The notes under the pieces were generated by a model, which saw only the letters and a program-made list of their open reading frames with translations, was not told the DNA's origin and ran no database searches. The translations under genes were made by a program, and so were the position numbers. From Cunninghamia lanceolata (Eukaryota; Streptophyta; Pinopsida; Cupressales; Cupressaceae): 64,000 nt of DNA. This document shows positions 1 through 11,717 of this stretch, one piece after another. The stretch is taken from positions 3,924,501-3,988,500 of the forward strand of contig BSBN01000233.1 in NCBI GenBank assembly GCA_027924645.1. Reading direction: 5' to 3'. How positions within the stretch are numbered: position 1 is the first letter of the stretch; each line of letters opens with the position of its first letter.

Positions 1-1984
1 GGGGATCAATATGCTAGAACCAACCCTATGATCCACAAGATATGAATACTATCTTGGAGTAATGAGACCAACCCACAAGCACAGCATAGAAAAGCAAGAC
101 TATGCCCCATTCTAGATGTTTTTCGCCACATACCATGATATAGTGAGATCAAGGTAGCTTTGATGTGATCTTTGAATAGCACAAAAGATAAAAATCAAAG
201 AACAAAAAGACCAATGAACCAAACAAGTAGCCATTGTATCTCTTGCCAAGATTGTGATGATAGGATAGATTCTGCCTATCGTAGGAATGATATATCCTAA
301 GGCAAGAATCAATTGATGATTGGATCATGTTTAGTTGATGTTGTAAGATTGGCTCAAGATATGATGGTGACAAGTTGTGGTTGATGCTGATTTGATAGTT
401 GATGATTTTGATTAAGGGACAATGCTTCGATAGATGATGCAGTGCTTGGATCTAGTGTAAGCTCAGCGGGTTGGATGGGTGTATCTTATGGACCTGAGTA
501 CTGGAAACTTCCTTCATTTTCTAGACCACCTACATACCCTGTATCCACAGGATCAAGGCATATTAAGATGCAGGTGATTATGATATGTAGTTCTGATTTG
601 TGATGATGATGTGTGATGATGATAGATGTGATGATGTTGGAAGATGGTGAGATGAATGATTTAGGTGATTTTGAGGATGTTGGAAAATGATGAGATGTTG
701 ATGGAATGATGTTGATTTTGTGATGGATATTTTTGGGATTTTTGTGTGTTTTCTATTGTTTTGGTATTTTTTGATTTTTTGTGATGTTTTTGTATTTTTT
801 GATTTTGTGATGTTTTTGGATTTTTTGATTTTGTGATGTTTTCTATTGTTTTGGTATTTTTTGATTTTGTGATGTTTTTGGATTTTTTGATTTTGTGATG
901 TTTTTAGATTTTTTGATTTTGGAAAAGGAATGGTTTATTATGAGATGGTTGCATTGGCTTTCGTGTGGGTAACCTTTATGCTAGATACCAATGACAAGGG
1001 AACACCAAGTCTAGAGGTGAAGGTGATGGGGTTGGATAGGGGGATTGGATAGCTGATTCATGATAGATGAATTTAGGATTTTATCCAAGGGCTAGGTTGC
1101 AAGGAATCATATGCCCCAATGCTTAGGATTTTGCATGATGGGTTCATGTTTGAATGGATGGACTTTGCAATAGATGGATGGAAAATATACTTACAAAGGG
1201 AGTATACCAAGAGGTCTCCAAAGCATGTTGTTGATATTTTGCCCCATGTCTTTATCAATATCTAAGGAGGAGGATATAATGGATAGAATGGATGGGGAAT
1301 GATAGGATGAATAGGGGATGGTAAATAGGAATATGATAAGATAAATAGGGGATAGTGGATAGGATATGCAAACGGATGTTATGGATGTGGATGATTAGAT
1401 GGTTTTGCCCCCAAGTGTAGGGATGCAAAATGGATGGAGAAGGGATTACACATGACGCCCACAAGGGGTTTTCATCATGGTACTTACCCAAGGCACCACA
1501 AGGAGTGGTTTTCACCATTGGACAGATTTTTTCTCTTTACTATTTTCTTGATTTTTTTATTTTTTTGCTTTTTTGATGGAATGGGGACTCTAGCGTCTGT
1601 TTCCATAGCAAGGAGAAGATGGTTCCATGTTGGATAGCATTATGGATGATGATTGCATGGATTGTTGGTAGATAGGGGAAGATGGAATGGATGGTGGATA
1701 ATGGATTATGATGTGGATTATGCAAAAGCATGGACCATAGGAATGTGATGGGGAAGATATGTAGGATAGTGAACGAAAGATGGAGAGATGGGGGTATGTG
1801 GGAATGTTAAGTGGTGGAGGGGAACCTAGACCAACGGTCACACACACTGTGATGTATTTGGAAGCTTGTACTTTGGATGTGGAGTTGGGAGTAATGGGGA
1901 TTGGGAGAGGGGATTTTTGAATGGTCAATTTGGGGTTTTAGGTACCCAAATGGACTTAGGATTTATGGGAATTTTAGATGGGGA
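1..1984 (-). other. Element A 3' non-coding region
   Basis: Downstream of the long frame on the minus strand. I see only short, low-complexity frames here. The plus strand is strikingly poor in C and rich in G and T (GATGG-type words), a skew that continues through the coding part of the element to about 4.8 kb. No gene is supported. Confidence 0.5.
765..925. repeat. T-rich tandem repeat, about 27 bp unit
   Basis: About five imperfect copies of a unit close to TTTTTTGATTTTGTGATGTT plus TTTGGA. One copy carries an extra CTATTGTTTTGG-type insert. It lies in the 3' non-coding part of element A. Confidence 0.75.
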
Positions 1985-2344
1985 TTAGGATGTTTGGGAT
2001 TTTGGGGTAGATTGGGAGGTGGATGCCTCATTTGTTTTGATTGATCTTTGCTTAGGGACCCACACCATTTTTGTTTTTTCTTTTTCTTGTGATGGTGTGG
2101 GCTTTGATAGCCTTTTGGATTTTTGATTTTGCTTGAAAGGGATAAGATCTTTAGGCTTTTGTGCTTTATGCATTGAGGCATTCAAATTATTACTTTTGAA
2201 TCCCATGGATTTGGGGGAAGCTTCATGTTTGAAAGATGTGTGCTTTTGTTGGTCTTGATTGGGAATTTTAGGGGATTTATGGGTGGAGGGGTAAAAAGTG
2301 GATTTATGGATAAATGAATGAGGGGATTTGAAGATAGTGATGTT

Positions 2345-2466
2345 TGGAGTTGGTAGGATAGGAGGTAAAGTGGATTTAATAGGAAATTTTAGAGTTGGAA
2401 GTAGTGGAGGTAAAGTCGATTTGATAGGGATATTTAGAGTTGGAAGTAGTGGAGGTAAATTTGATG
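2345..2466 (-). repeat. 45-bp in-frame repeat (15 residues x3)
   Basis: Three copies of a 45-bp unit inside the long frame encode LPPLLPTLNIPIKST and two close variants. The period is a multiple of three, so the frame is kept. Confidence 0.8.
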
Positions 2467-3799
2467 GAGGAAAATGGATGGTCACATGCTTTTGCAAATG
2501 ATAGGATGATGGAGGAGGGATGGCGACATATGTTTTTGGAGTGCGATGTGATGCACTATGTTTGGGATTGGATGAATGGATTTTGGAAGGTGGGTGGATG
2601 GTATCAACATGTTTAGATTGTTTTTCTTGGGGTGTATAGCCAGGGCCATGTGAAGATGGATGAAATGTGGTGTGGATGGGCTCCAAGATGCCTTGTTCAT
2701 GTAGGCCTAATCCTTTGCCTTGATAGTTCATATGTTGGAGCATGCGACATGCAATGGGATGTTTGCTGCTTTGGAAACAAGATGTGAGTCCATTATTTAT
2801 TGGAGATAGATAGGTGGTGGAAGGAAGTTGTTCACCTCCTACAAAGGAGTCACCACGAATGAAAGTGCTTTGTCCAAGTGAATAGAAGGATGGATTTGGG
2901 ATGGGATTGGTAGATGATGTGGGATCAATAAGTTGATCAATAGATGGGAGGGGATCGGGGATGAGATTAGATGGGATGGTTAGATCTTGATTAGGAGAAG
3001 GGGTTGATGTTTCAACATGCTTTGGATTTGATTCTTGACATAGCTCATGTGCTTGGATAGAAGTGGGAGTGACTTGGATAGATGTGGTGGGTGCTTGGAT
3101 GGATGTGATAGGAGTTTGACTTATGGGTTCTTGAACATGGCTACATAATGGTTCTTGAGTTATGATAGGAGATTGTATAAGAGGTTTGGTGAATGTTGGT
3201 TTGCATGAGGGTGTTTGATTCCTTGCTACTAGCCAATGGATGACATCCTTCATGATTGTATGGGTTGATAAACAATATAATGGATGGATAATGATGGTGG
3301 TTGGTGTGGGATTAGGATTGGGATTGGATAGGTGGGTGGTGGGATTAGGTAGTGATGGTTCATGGATGGGTTCAAGGATAGGTGTTGGACTAGATGGTGG
3401 TGTTGGAGGGGTAGAGGATTTGAGGGATTCCTTTTCTTTGATTTCATTTTTGGGTGATGTTCTTTGGAGGAAATCCCATAAGGATTCTTTGGATGTGATA
3501 ATGTTGGGACTTGGAAGATTTGATGGTGGATTAGATGGTGGATGGGTGATAGGGATTGGTGGAATGGGAGATACATAAGGTGATGGATTAAGGTTGATAA
3601 GGTTGGAGGGATATTGTGATGGGGGGATTAGAGGATGGGGATTAGGAGATGGGGGATTTGGTTGTTGATATAAGGTTTGGATTTCAGATATAAGGTGTGC
3701 TAGATTGGTGTTCCCTTGATCAAAGTTAGCATGACAAAGGTTGGGGGATGGATAAGGTGGAGGTATTGATTGGTTGGATAAGTATGATGGCATGGATGT

Positions 3800-4090
3800 G
3801 TAAGGGGATGGTGACTGCTATGAGGGTAAAGGTTGATATGATGGCAGTTGGTATGAGTTTAAAGGTTGATATGAGGTTGATGGAGTGGATATGTAAGATG
3901 TAGGTTGGTATGAAGGTTGAAAGAATGAAGATTGACATGATGGGGATGGGGATGATGTGTAGGATGTTTGTTGATATGAGGTTGATAGTGTGGGTATATA
4001 GTATGAAGGTAGGTATGATGAAGGTTGAAAGAATGAAGATTGATGTGATGTGGATGGGGGTGATATGTAGGATGTTTGTTAATATGATGA
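3800..4090 (-). repeat. About 108-bp in-frame tandem repeat
   Basis: The plus-strand word GAAGGTTGAAAGAATGAAG recurs at about 3913 and 4020. On the minus strand the unit encodes about 36 residues rich in Tyr, Gln, Ser and Pro (for example SFFQPSYQPTSYISTPSTSY). Two full copies and partial ones are visible. Confidence 0.7.
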
Positions 4091-4309
4091 AGGTTGGGTA
4101 GGGACTTGGGATTCTCCAATGATGAGGTGTGCTAAGGGTATATCCTTAATGTCATTTTTGCATTTTTCCTTAGCATTAGGATCCATGTTCTCATAGACTT
4201 TTCTAAGTCTTTGTAAATGTTGCATTGCTTTAGAAGGATCCATTTTGTGGGAGATAGTATGGGATGATGGGGGATGATGGATGATTGTGATGTTGGGAAT
4301 CAAAATTTC

Positions 4310-7153
4310 AAGACCTTAAGATGATTTGATTTGATTTGTTTTTGTTGGATGGTTCTCTATGCTTTTGATAGACTAATGATCTTGAGCAAGAGGGTTGATG
4401 TTTTTGACTAAGGGCTTGATTTTTTTTATTGGGTTGATTTGGATTTTGGATTGGGATGATAATGATGTTGGGGGATTTGGATAATGATTGGGATCAATGT
4501 TGGTGTGATGTGATGATGACTTGGATATGATTAGGCTTTGATATGGAATGATTAGGGAGGATTAGGAGAATGATTAAGATGATGTTGATAGGATGAGGAT
4601 GAAGGATGAAGATGTGACTAGGATGTGTTTAGGGATGATTGGGATTAAGGTTGATTTGACAAAAATGGAGATAATGATGAAGTGTAATGATTAGAATGAT
4701 GTTGTTTGGATAATGATTTGGATAGAATGATGATGATTTGATGATGGAGAGTGACAAGGGTATGATTAGGATTGATTTAGGATGACTTGGGTGTGATTAG
4801 GAATGAAGTGGTTAAGAATGGGTGATTAGGATGAGTGTGATTGGATTTGAATGTGATGAATGACCTGTCTTTATGTGTTTGATGTTTTAGCTTGATTTGG
4901 CAATGTTCAATGAAATGATCACACATATACAATCATGAATCACTCACACAAGACACAAGCAATTTTGAATTTTGAATTTGAAGAATATGATGATGATTCA
5001 ACAAGTACATGTGTAAGACAAATCAACATGCCCTAGTGTCTAGTTTGATATAAGGTATGGCCAATTAGGTTTGGGCAATGTTTACACAAGGTTGACTAAG
5101 AATTGAAAGTGAAATCCTGTCACACAGCCAGGAGAAGGGGGTAACCCACCCTTCACCTTCACTTCCCGAAGGTAGAAAGTTCTATGGGGCTTAGCCAAGA
5201 GTGACAAGATCCTAATTTCAATGAGGGTGTCTTTCGATTCAGCCTCAGATGAGGTCGTCCCTAGGGGTGACAAAATCCCCTAGCAGGCCTCCTAGGAAAG
5301 GGTAAACAAAATCAAATCAAGTGAGGTGTTTTTGATCTCCAAGGTCACCTTGCCATGCAAGGAGAGAGCATACACACACACACTTGATTCACACTCGCAC
5401 TTGGTTAATTGACCCTTAGAAAAATTGAAATGTGTGAAAGACACGTCAAGCAATGATTCTTTTTAGCCCAATTTCAAGGTGTGATTGAAGACACTGGTTG
5501 ATTTTATGCCCAATTTTAATGACGTGTGATTAAATAATGTTCATTTTATGAGCCCAAATTGAAGTGTGTTTGCAACCAAGATTATGATGAAAGATTAGAA
5601 TGGATCTACCTAGATTATTTTTGCTGTCCAAACTGCTATGTTTTTTGATCCTAATGTTGTTCTAGCCCTGAATGATCACCTGCAAGTCACAAAAATGAAA
5701 ACGGAGCAAGTAGACTAGCTAAGATGATCGTTATGCGAAAATTGATAATCTGATAAAATTTGATGAAAGAAGAACTGATACATAAAAATTAAGTGCATGA
5801 ACAGATTCTTCAGGAAATTCTATATGGTTTGAAAAAAAAAATTGCGAAAATTTGATAAAAAATGCAAAAGATAAGAGGATTTGAAGATTGCAAGTAGGTT
5901 TGACTTTGACTGCAAAAAAAAGTTGACAAATGGTATAGTCACCTAAAAATTTCCTCACAACTGCGTAGTTCACTAAGTCCTCTTTCCAATGAGTGTTTGT
6001 TTGCAAATTTTTGACTTCGTATGACCAAGTTATGAGCGAGAGAAAAAAAATGCCTCCTTTGGTATGCAGAAGGCACTAGGAGGTCAAGCTGATTGTTTAG
6101 AGTTTAACCACTAGTAGTTTGCAATTTTCTGATCACATGTGTGGTTAATAGTGGTAGTTAACATTTTATGCTGGCAGTTTAGATTAGGACCCCTGGTCAC
6201 TGATATGACCAGGGGCTAGATCCACATAAAAATAAGAAAAGGAATTATGAAAGGGGCTGAGTTTAGGGTTTTTTATAGGGTTGAGGGCAGGCGGCTTAGA
6301 ATGGCAGCGATGAGGTTTTTTTGTTTTGGATGAGTAGAAGCTAGTTCAAAAAGAGTGGCAACCATGTCTTGAGGATGGTTGACCGGGCGGTGGAGTGGAG
6401 AAGCACAGGGGACGGAGGATGAGCGGCGGTGGAGAGGTACAGAGTAGGTAGAGAGGATGAAGCTCGGGCAGCGAGGATGAGACTCAGGTGTTGGGTGGTT
6501 GAGCGATTGAGGTGTTGGATGGAGCAGTGGGAAGAGTTAGGGTTTTAGGAGTGCCCATGGATGATAGCCTAGTAGTGAGCGTTGGCGGCGGTGATTTGGA
6601 AGAAAAACGCATAGCAAGGAGCAGTGGTGGTGACTTGGATCGAGGGTGTCGACTGGAAGCGGCGAAGGGTTTTTTTGAGTGGCGGCCACTGAAGGTTTGC
6701 GGGTGTCAACTGAGTGGTAGGGGAAGATGGTTGCAGAGTGTGTAGAGGGATGACCTACACAGCGACGAGGAGGTGTAAACCGCAAAGAGAAAATTACCAA
6801 TCGACCCTAATGTGACAGTCGACCGGCACCATAACCCTTTCCTGTGAACAATTACCTGCAAAAGCCTAAAACCTCAAATAGAAGTAGAGATCAGTATGTA
6901 CAGGGGCATGGGTACAGATAGTCCATACGGTACGGACCGTACCCTTAAAAAAATTCCAAAAATTTCTGTCACACAATATAGGCAAGTTTACAGTCAAAAA
7001 ACATAGAAACAGCATCCTGATCTCAACAGTGCAGTATGTTTTTGTCCAAGATGCAACCTGTAACCGTTCAACTCCAAAACTTGCAAAACTTCCCAAAACG
7101 AGAGTTAGAAAATGAAGATTTTGACAACAAAACCTTCACAAACTAATGATTAG
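4310..7153 (-). other. Element A 5' leader
   Basis: About 2.8 kb between PBS and the long frame. No convincing coding sequence. The stretch 5790-6060 resembles element C's leader at about 43.68-43.94 kb (shared words GAAATTCTAT, GACTTTGACTG and CTTTCCAA in the same order), supporting a common origin of the two leaders. GA-rich, GC-richer sequence at 6.3-6.8 kb holds short frames I do not trust. Confidence 0.5.
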
Positions 7154-7173
7154 ATCCAACACCGGGCGTGCCA
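7154..7173 (-). other. Primer-binding site of element A
   Basis: Read on the minus strand directly after the LTR end: TGGCACGCCCGGTGTTGGAT. It starts with TGG two bases or fewer from the LTR terminus and resembles the TGGCACGCCCGGTGGGAC-type PBS of plant gypsy elements, as also seen (mutated) in elements E and F. Confidence 0.75.
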
Positions 7174-7174
7174 A

Positions 7175-8197
7175 TGTGATTAATGAGGACAAAATGAAGA
7201 TTAAAACATAAATCAAATGCAAAATACAATGATTATACCTTCATAATGAACTCACAAATCCAAGAGGGAAGGAGTTGCACCTGATTTGTCTCCTCAGATT
7301 TTACCCATGATTAGAATGACTAATGTGGATTGCTCAAATGCTTTTCAACATAATAGGATGAGATTAGATGATGGATTGATAGATTACATGGAGATGAGGG
7401 ATAATTTTGACATTATGATAGCATGATGAGGAGATTGTGGAGTGATTTTGGCAGAGGTTTGATGCATGAAGAAGTCTCTCTAAAATGGCTTGGAGAGGGT
7501 CTCATTTATAGATTTTTCAAAAGGAGGATGGAGGGTAAGGATTGAAAGATGAGATCAAGGGCTAGGAATAAAAGTAAATCTTTTATTCATTTTGGGAAAA
7601 GGAGTGATAAATGAGGTATGGGTGTAAAAGAATGTGAAATGAATTAAAAAATCATTTGGGGAATGGGAAATGAATTAAGAATTCATTTGGGGATAAGAGG
7701 TAATGAATGAGGATGGGTGAGGTAAGGGGTTTGTAAGAGAAGTAAATGTGATGTGTGATTTATTTCAATTTTAAATTTGGGGGATGTGGGGAAGGGTGTT
7801 AAACTAGGTTTGACCACCCAAATAAGAGGTTAGGACTAATTAAACAGAGGTTTTGCTTAATTGATCCTAGGGCTAGGATGAGGTAGGCTAGGGTAGGTTA
7901 GGGTAGGTCAATTAGTAGGCTAGATTAATTAGATAAGCATGATTTATCTAATTAATGAGGATTAGGGAAAAGGAGAATTGAACTAAATAAATATTGGGAA
8001 TATTTATTTAATTGATGAGGGATAGAGTTGTAAGGTCTAGTGATAAATTAAGTGAGTTAATTGATCACAAGGGATAGACAGATGGTTAGGGATAACTTAA
8101 TTAAATAAAATGATTTTATTTAATTAATAGGAGGGATAAATTGGTGTCAAGACATGGGAAATTGTTTTGCGAAGCAAGCCAATTTCAGGTGTCTACA
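7175..8197 (-). repeat. 5' LTR of element A
   Basis: About 1023 bp. On the minus strand it begins TGTAGACACCTGAAATTGGC and ends ATTAATCACA, giving TG...CA ends. Three near-perfect AT-rich palindromes lie at 7924-7957, 7987-8012 and 8097-8128. Only one LTR is in the window, so boundaries rest on the ends, the adjacent PBS and similarity to element C's LTR start. Confidence 0.7.
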
Positions 8198-8814
8198 GAA
8201 CTACCATCCTAATCCAACCTCATAAATGAAACCTTGATTACAAAGTTTAAGAGTACCAACTTTAAAGAATCACCAAATCCCTGATTTAAGAGCACCAATT
8301 CTAAGGAGACTACAATCCCCTAATCTAAGCACCAACTCAGTCCATAGGAGGCATGAACCTCACTAAATCTTCACATATACATGTATGTAATCATTTAGTT
8401 CTTTATCAACCTTAATTGCACCTTTTAATTCATACACAGTCTTCTCGTCTCACTCCACTCACCTAGATTTTCTATGCACTTCAATTCTACTCACATCTGC
8501 ATCAATTCATTTCTACAACACAATCACCTCATTCTGTGTACAATTGCTTTTATTTATATGCAACTAATTCTGCATACACTTGCACATTTATATGTGTTCA
8601 CTCTAGTTTTTCTACATGCAAAAACCCTTGCTTTTCTACACTTCTACTCTTCTACATGTCCATCCAAACAACCTGTATCTACTAGAAAATCCACTTTTGC
8701 ATGTAGCTCTGCACATGCAATGAATTGGCTTTTCTACTATTTACTCACTGTTGCCATGCAATCTGTTGTTAATCTTCTCTAAATTTACAGAAAATTTGAA
8801 TTGGTAGACTTTCA

Positions 8815-9045
8815 GAGATTGGGCTTCTAGTCTACTGCCTTCCTTCATGGAAGCATTATAATCTTACCTCTATTCCCATTATATTCTTCCTTTGTAACTC
8901 TATCAGGCGTCGAGCTTCTTACTTTTCCTCTTTTTTATCGGGCATTGGACTTTTGGTCTTTTGCCTTCTTTACCAGGCTTCAAACTTTTGGTATTTCACC
9001 TTCTTTATTGGGCTTCAGACTTCTTCTCTTTTGCCTTCCATTTTG
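8815..9045. repeat. Degenerate repeat, about 45 bp unit
   Basis: Three to four diverged units share the pattern GGGCTTCnAACTTTTGGT followed by TTTGCCTTCTTTA. Examples start near 8820, 8937, 8970 and 9010. Confidence 0.5.
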
Positions 9046-9164
9046 AAATGAATCAAAAAGAAACTTCTCTCTTTGATTCTCCAATTCACTTAATATCCAT
9101 GTCACAATATGCAAAGATACTCATACAACAACTTTGCAGCTTATCGTTACAAATTTGACAGTCA

Positions 9165-9350
9165 AATAATCATTTTCCACCATTCTGTGGAAGCAAATTA
9201 CAAAGGACAAAACATTCTTGTGGAACTGTGGAATGATGCCACGTGGACAACCTAGGCCAATTTCTTCCATTTTGTGGAAGAAAATTACAAAGGGAAAAGA
9301 ATTCTCATGGAACCACAGAATGATGTCACATGTACAACCTTGCATGTCAG
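9165..9350. repeat. Tandem duplication, about 90-100 bp
   Basis: Two copies share TTCTGTGGAAG/TTTTGTGGAAG, AATTACAAAGG, GGAACnnnGGAATGATG/CAGAATGATG and a following ACAACCT. A shorter duplication of about 53 bp follows at 9500-9605, with GAGTAATGnnnnAATGAnTAAGG and CAAACTCTGACAA in both units. Confidence 0.6.
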
Positions 9351-10079
9351 GCAATATTATCAGGCTTCAGTTGTCAAGGATTCTTCCTTCCATCTTCCTT
9401 AGTGGAACAAATAATGGAGTGACTCTAAACTCTTATCTTCGATCACTTGGACTAAAATCAGAACAATGTGATCGAGCCTTCCTTATTTCCTCATCAAAGA
9501 GAATGAGTAATGCTGAAATGAGTAAGGCCAAACTCTAAACTCTGACAAACAGATAAATGAGTAATGTCAGAATGAATAAGGTCGAAACTCCAAACTCTGA
9601 CAATCTTAAGAAAACAAGTAATCCGCCTTTTGTCACTGAATCTAACTCAATTTTTGGCTTTAGAGTATCAATGACAACACTTAGAACAACTTCCTTTGAC
9701 ATCAATGACAATAAATCAACACTACTTGAATTCATCAAAACCCTAAGTTTGTGACCCTCTTTGCCTTGGACCATTTTATCCAATGTTCATAACTGATCTG
9801 AGATATCCAAAGGGGTCATTCATGTGTTAGGATGCAAGGGAAAGCTCATAGAATCTAAGTCTAAAAGTTTCCTAGCTTTTCCCTTGTATTTTCTATCTTT
9901 TTTGGATTTTTAGAGTTTTAGGTTTTGCCTTACCGGCATACCATCCTTATCAGCCCCAAACTTTGCCTTAATGGCTTGTTTCAGGATTAAGGTTTTGGGC
10001 ATTCTAGTTTTCCTTCACTTCTTTTGCATGAGTGTGGTTGGAGGTCCACTCCATGGTTTATGCATTGTATTTGTCTATC

Positions 10080-11460
10080 TTTTGGACTTCAGAGATCGAG
10101 AGGTTTATTTTTCCAGTGCTCAAAGGGATCATGCTCCGACAAAGGACCAACCATCAAAGTTTGATGATGTTTCAAAATCATTCTAACTCTTTCAAACTAT
10201 AGAGTTAGGGTGGCGGTCATTCTTCTTCCAAAAGTGCAAGATCATTTGACTGCTAGCCAATTTGTTAAAGTCTAACCATTGGTTTCTTTCTAGCACTTTG
10301 TATTTCTTTTAGAATTTGAGATTTGGGAGGTCATCTTATTTTCTTCCTTGGGAAAATGGTGTTTCAATTGAAATCCCCTTGTCAAGGCCCAACAGTTACA
10401 TTTGCCTTTGTAATCCTTTGGATTCCAGGCTTCGAGGGTTTCTTCATCTCTCATTTAGGATGGAAGATATTTCACGGAGGGCCCAATCCTGATCTCTGAT
10501 AATTTAAAATTCTTCTAAGTCTATTGGGATCATAGTGTTGGTCTATCTTGGTTCTCTTTGTCCCCACAACATGAATTTGGTGGTATTCCTAATTCCTCAT
10601 TCCTAACATTATAATTATTCTAAGTATTTTAGGATCGCAGAGTCAGATGTGGCAAGTTCATCATGTTTCAAGTGGAGGGCAATTTAGTGGAGGCCCAATA
10701 GATCATTTATTTGCCTAAGTATTTTAGATTTTATCATTCAGAGAGGTTCTTGTTCTCTTTCTTGAGTAAAAGAAGATTTGGCAAAGGATAGAACCCCAAA
10801 GTTTAACGAGTTTACCTTGTCTTATATTTCTTTAGACTTCAATGTTTGGAGATGTTCTTGTTCTTCTACTATTGAGGTGAAAGTTATAGCGCCGACCTGA
10901 TCCCCAAAGCCTTATAGTTTCTCTTTGTTTTCTTTTTAGACTTTACAGATTAGGGATCTTTTTTGTGCCATTGTAAAGAAGATGTTTTGATGATGGCTTG
11001 ATTGCCACAACCCAATAAGGTTGCACTCTTGGTTTCTTTCTGGTGTTCACACTTCAGAGGTTTCATGTCTCTTACTCAAAGTTGATAGAATATCTAGTGG
11101 AGACCCACTTGCTGAAGCCAGATAGGTTATTTTCTAAAGCTTGTTTGTTTGGCTAAGTCTTTCAGACTTCAAGGTTCAAAGAGTTTCTTGTTCTTGGTGC
11201 CAATTATTGAAAGCTAAATGTAGAAGGCCTGACTACCAAAGATTGACAACTTCTCTTTGTTTCACTTCAGAATTCAATGTTTGAGGTTTCTTTATTTTCC
11301 ATTTCAAAAGAGGTAGATGTCCCAGCAAGGGCTCGATCACTAAAACTCGACAGTGTCCCTTTGTTCTCTCAAGGTTTCATAGTTCGGGGGTTTCTCTTGA
11401 TCCTTTTGATAGGTAGAAGACTTGATGGAAGCTTGAATTGTCGGCCCCTGACATGATTTT
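10080..11460. repeat. Highly diverged tandem array, about 105-120 bp unit
   Basis: About ten or more diverged units share an order of words: TTTAGACTTCA, then GAGnTTTCTTGTTCTT, then GAnGGCCnGATC/CCCAAAG. Unit starts can be seen near 10087, 10305, 10425, 10730, 10830, 10935, 11045, 11160, 11265 and 11365. The spacing of roughly 105-120 bp is clearest after 10.7 kb. It encodes no continuous frame. Confidence 0.5.
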
Positions 11461-11712
11461 GCCTTCTTGGTCTTCTAACACTTCAAAACATGATGGGACT
11501 TCTCAGTGACCTTCTTGACCACCATTAATTCTCATTCTAGAGATCAAGGAAGTGGTAGATGAACTTCTTATCCTCCCATGCTACTATAGATCCCTTTTTA
11601 ATGCATTCTTGTACCAAAGGCATGGGTGACACTCCATTTCTGTGCATTTCTTCTAAGTAGCCATGTGGGTATGGAACAATAGACATGGGGACCTACAAAA
11701 TGTGTTGACTAC

Positions 11713-11717
11713 TCTTC
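11713..11717. repeat. TSD of element G, left copy (TCTTC)
   Basis: TCTTC directly precedes the left LTR of G and is repeated exactly at 18618-18622 after the right LTR. A five-base duplication fits LTR-retrotransposon integration. Confidence 0.85.

Larger units (their letters stand above)
1985..4303 (-). pseudogene. Proline-rich G-patch protein of element A
   Basis: One reading frame of about 770 codons, read from 4303 down to 1985, is broken by only two stops: TAA at about 4081 and TAG at about 3817. The last 602 codons (3793-1985) are open. The N-terminal part includes DPSKAMQHLQRLRKVYENMD and then a 36-residue Tyr/Gln/Ser/Pro repeat. The middle is Pro/Ser/Asn-rich. Near residue 345-385 of the 602-residue section lies a G-patch-like stretch (MNYQGKGLGLHEQGILEPI) like the one between protease and RT in many plant gypsy polyproteins. 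A 15-residue repeat (LPPLLPTLNIPIKST) occurs three times after it. The C-terminus is basic and holds KTKMVWVPK. There is no CCHC knuckle or protease triad. I infer a gag-derived or linker-derived product of a non-autonomous element. A cellular G-patch protein is less likely because of the LTR context. Confidence 0.55.
1..8197 (-). mobile_element. Element A: partial LTR retrotransposon
   Basis: Minus-strand LTR retrotransposon whose 3' end lies before the window. Read on the minus strand it runs 5' LTR (8197 to 7175), PBS (7173 to 7154), a roughly 2.8-kb leader, one long proline-rich frame (4303 to 1985), then about 2 kb of non-coding sequence. No protease, reverse transcriptase or integrase motif is visible in 1-8197, so this copy looks non-autonomous, though pol could lie further left. 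Its LTR begins TGTAGACACCTGAAATTGGC, close to the start of element C's LTR (TGTATACACCTAAAATTGGC), so A and C are probably related families. Confidence 0.75.
8198..11717. other. Non-coding flank, probably element F LTR
   Basis: No gene is supported. The region lies between A's LTR and G's insertion site and continues at 18623, so it may belong to the long LTR of gypsy element F, whose LTR end is at 19367. It contains several degenerate tandem repeats listed separately. The open frame at 8474-8782 (102 residues, Phe/Leu/His-rich) has no recognisable domain. Confidence 0.4.

Noticed and set aside
3240..3578. Gly/Val-rich plus-strand frame of 112 codons
   Set aside because: Complement of the proline-rich frame of element A; its composition follows from the strand skew.
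5082..5273. 63-codon minus-strand frame in A's leader
   Set aside because: Too short, with no motif; leader sequence of the element.
6512..6745. Short frames in the GC-richer part of A's leader
   Set aside because: Two overlapping frames on opposite strands, Arg/Gly-rich from GGCGGTGG repeats, with no similarity I recognise.
8474..8782. 102-codon plus-strand frame with hydrophobic runs
   Set aside because: No recognisable domain or neighbour support, in AT-rich repeat flank; likely chance.
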